Below, in pieces: positions 4,399 to 5,558 of a stretch of DNA of 5,558 nt. Every line of letters begins with the position of its first letter. Within the stretch, counting starts at the first letter, position 1. The DNA is from Acidobacteriaceae bacterium. Its GTDB lineage: Bacteria; Acidobacteriota; Terriglobia; Terriglobales; Acidobacteriaceae. The DNA lies in assembly GCA_003165095.1 (NCBI GenBank), contig PLSH01000331.1, forward strand, positions 8,499 through 14,056, written 5' to 3'. The position numbers and the translations under genes are program-made. The notes beneath the pieces are model-generated. The model was not told the DNA's origin. It saw only the letters and a program-made list of their open reading frames with translations, and made no database searches.

Positions 4399-5526
4399 AT
4401 GGCCGAGATCATTCTGGAAACCTTGCAGGAACCCGCGAAACTGCGAATCTACATCGGCGCGGCGCCGGGCGTGGGCAAGACCTACCACATGCTCAACGAC
4501 GCCCACCTGATGAAGCATCAGCAGAACGTGGATGTCGTGATTGGGCTGGTGGAGACGCACGGGCGCAAGGATACCGAGATGCGCATCCGCGACCTGGAGG
4601 TGGTCCCGCAGCGCGTGATCCCCTACCGCGGGGTGAACCTGAAAGAGATGGACGTGGATGCCATTCTGGCGCGGCATCCAAATACCGTGGTGGTGGACGA
4701 GCTGGCGCACACCAACGTTCCCGGAAGCAAGAATCGCAAGCGCTACGAGGATGTGCTGGAGCTGCTCGACGGCGGCATCAACGTGATGACGGCGGTGAAT
4801 ATCCAGCACCTGGAAACGCTGAACGACGCGGTCAGCCGCTCGGCCAACACCACCATCCGCGAGACCGTGCCGGACAGTTTTTTCAAGCGCGCGGATGAAG
4901 TGGTGAACATCGACATCACCGTCGACGAGCTTCGGACGCGGCTGCGCCAGGGAAAGATCTACGCCGCGGAAAAAGTGGAACAGTCGCTGGCAAATTTTTT
5001 CCGCAAGGGCAACCTGAACATGCTGCGGGAGCTGGCGCTGCGCACCACGGCCGAGCAGGTGAGCAGCCGGGCAGCGGAATACCGGCGCACGCAGGGCCTG
5101 GAACAGGCGCCCATCCCGGAAAAGGTGATGGTGTGCCTGAGCACGCGGCCGGGCACGGAGCGCCTGCTGCGCGTGGGCTCGCGGGTGGCCGGCCGCCTGG
5201 CCACGAACTGGTACGCAGTGCATGTAACGCGTCCGGACGACAAGGGCCATGCCGACCCGGAAGCCTATCACCGCCTCGAGGAGTATAGGCGGATGGCGCG
5301 CGACCTGGGCGCCAAAGTGATCTCCCTTGTGGACCGCAATGTCTCCGACGCGCTGATCCGGTTTGCGCAACAGGAGAATATCTCTCACGTGGTCTTCGGA
5401 CAGTCAGTGCGCTCGCGCTGGGATATTCTGCTGCGCGGCTCGGTGCTCAACCGGTTCTTGTCCGAGGTTCGCGACGTGACTGTGCAGGTGGTGCCAATGC
5501 AGAAGCCGCTGCGGCGAGCCCAGTAG
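4399..5526 (+). CDS. kdpD: Short KdpD: stand-alone KdpD N-terminal ATP-binding domain plus USP domain
   Basis: This 375-residue protein matches only the cytoplasmic input half of KdpD, the K+/turgor sensor controlling the Kdp K+ pump. Visible are the Walker A motif GAAPGVGKT (20-28), VETHGRKDTE (51-60), the Walker B region VVVDELAHTNVPGS (97-110), NIQHLETLND (134-143), RETVPDSFF (154-162) and FFRKGNLNMLRELALR (200-215). A universal stress protein domain follows at about 241-366. The protein ends where E. coli KdpD (894 residues) would enter its four membrane helices; there is no transmembrane, DHp or ATPase kinase part. The frame is clean to the TAG, with no downstream remnant in the 32 bases available. 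Free-standing short KdpDs are known, for example in Anabaena L-31. It is translated 4 bp after the kinase-like gene, so the two are almost certainly one transcript. It probably binds ATP and perhaps a nucleotide signal and acts on a separate kinase. No kdpABC or kdpE is visible here, so the Kdp target is inferred. Confidence 0.9.
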   Translation: MAEIILETLQEPAKLRIYIGAAPGVGKTYHMLNDAHLMKHQQNVDVVIGLVETHGRKDTEMRIRDLEVVPQRVIPYRGVNLKEMDVDAILARHPNTVVVDELAHTNVPGSKNRKRYEDVLELLDGGINVMTAVNIQHLETLNDAVSRSANTTIRETVPDSFFKRADEVVNIDITVDELRTRLRQGKIYAAEKVEQSLANFFRKGNLNMLRELALRTTAEQVSSRAAEYRRTQGLEQAPIPEKVMVCLSTRPGTERLLRVGSRVAGRLATNWYAVHVTRPDDKGHADPEAYHRLEEYRRMARDLGAKVISLVDRNVSDALIRFAQQENISHVVFGQSVRSRWDILLRGSVLNRFLSEVRDVTVQVVPMQKPLRRAQ

Positions 5527-5558
5527 CGTGACCGAATGATTGTGGTATCGCCTGAATG

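Noticed and set aside
4339..5388. Long open frame (349 residues) on the minus strand opposite kdpD.
   Set aside because: It is an antisense shadow with the same His/Gln/Arg/Val bias. The plus strand encodes an unmistakable KdpD.
5400..5526. Short KdpD as a truncated pseudogene of full-length kdpD.
   Set aside because: The frame is intact, the USP domain is complete to its end, and free-standing KdpD N-domains of this length are known in other bacteria. No membrane or kinase remnant appears in the 32 bases visible after the stop.
5536..5558. Possible start of a next gene (ATG 5536, reading MIVVSPE to the window end).
   Set aside because: Only seven codons are visible and there is no Shine-Dalgarno. 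A response regulator would be expected somewhere downstream, but these codons do not identify one.

Overview
The window is GC-rich bacterial DNA, densely coded on both strands. Its gene content (a short KdpD without a kinase half, a polyprenol-phosphate-mannose-synthase-like GT2, a large membrane protein with a 'GYHPGLEDDGIYLAAVKADLNP' type N-terminus) and its codon use suggest a Gram-negative, soil-type bacterium. Acidobacteriota (Terriglobia-like) is my best guess. This rests on remembered protein resemblance and not on a search. No rRNA, tRNA, CRISPR array, insertion sequence or phage gene is visible.

Layout. Positions 1-245 hold the C-terminal end of a ZIP-family metal transporter (+). 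Positions 246-368 are a convergent intergenic gap with two perfect tandem hairpins; the first is preceded by GTAG, as in REP elements. Positions 369-1202 (-) encode a family 2 glycosyltransferase of the dolichyl/polyprenyl-phosphate mannose synthase type. It diverges across only 38 bp from a 519-residue polytopic membrane protein (1241-2800, +) with GT-C-like features but no family I can name. Positions 2801-2987 hold a candidate sigma70-type promoter and several small dyads. They precede a two-gene operon: a sensor-histidine-kinase-like protein (2988-4394) and, 4 bp later, a stand-alone KdpD sensor module (4399-5526). The last 32 bp hold no supportable gene.

How the genes may work together. 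The GT2 enzyme probably makes a polyprenyl-phosphate sugar, and the divergent membrane protein could be a GT-C-type user of such a donor; this pairing is inference. The 2988-5526 operon looks like a split KdpD: one protein has the membrane anchor, HAMP, PAS and ATPase core, and the other has the ATP-binding KdpD N-domain plus the universal-stress-protein (USP) domain.

The most interesting point is that the kinase-like partner lacks its phosphoacceptor. The H-box reads SRKLRNPL where SHELR(T/N)PL is expected, so both the His and the following Glu are replaced by basic residues. No other histidine lies in the dimerisation helices, yet the N, G1, F and G2 boxes of the ATPase domain look intact. 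This suggests a non-canonical signalling pair and not an ordinary two-component sensor.
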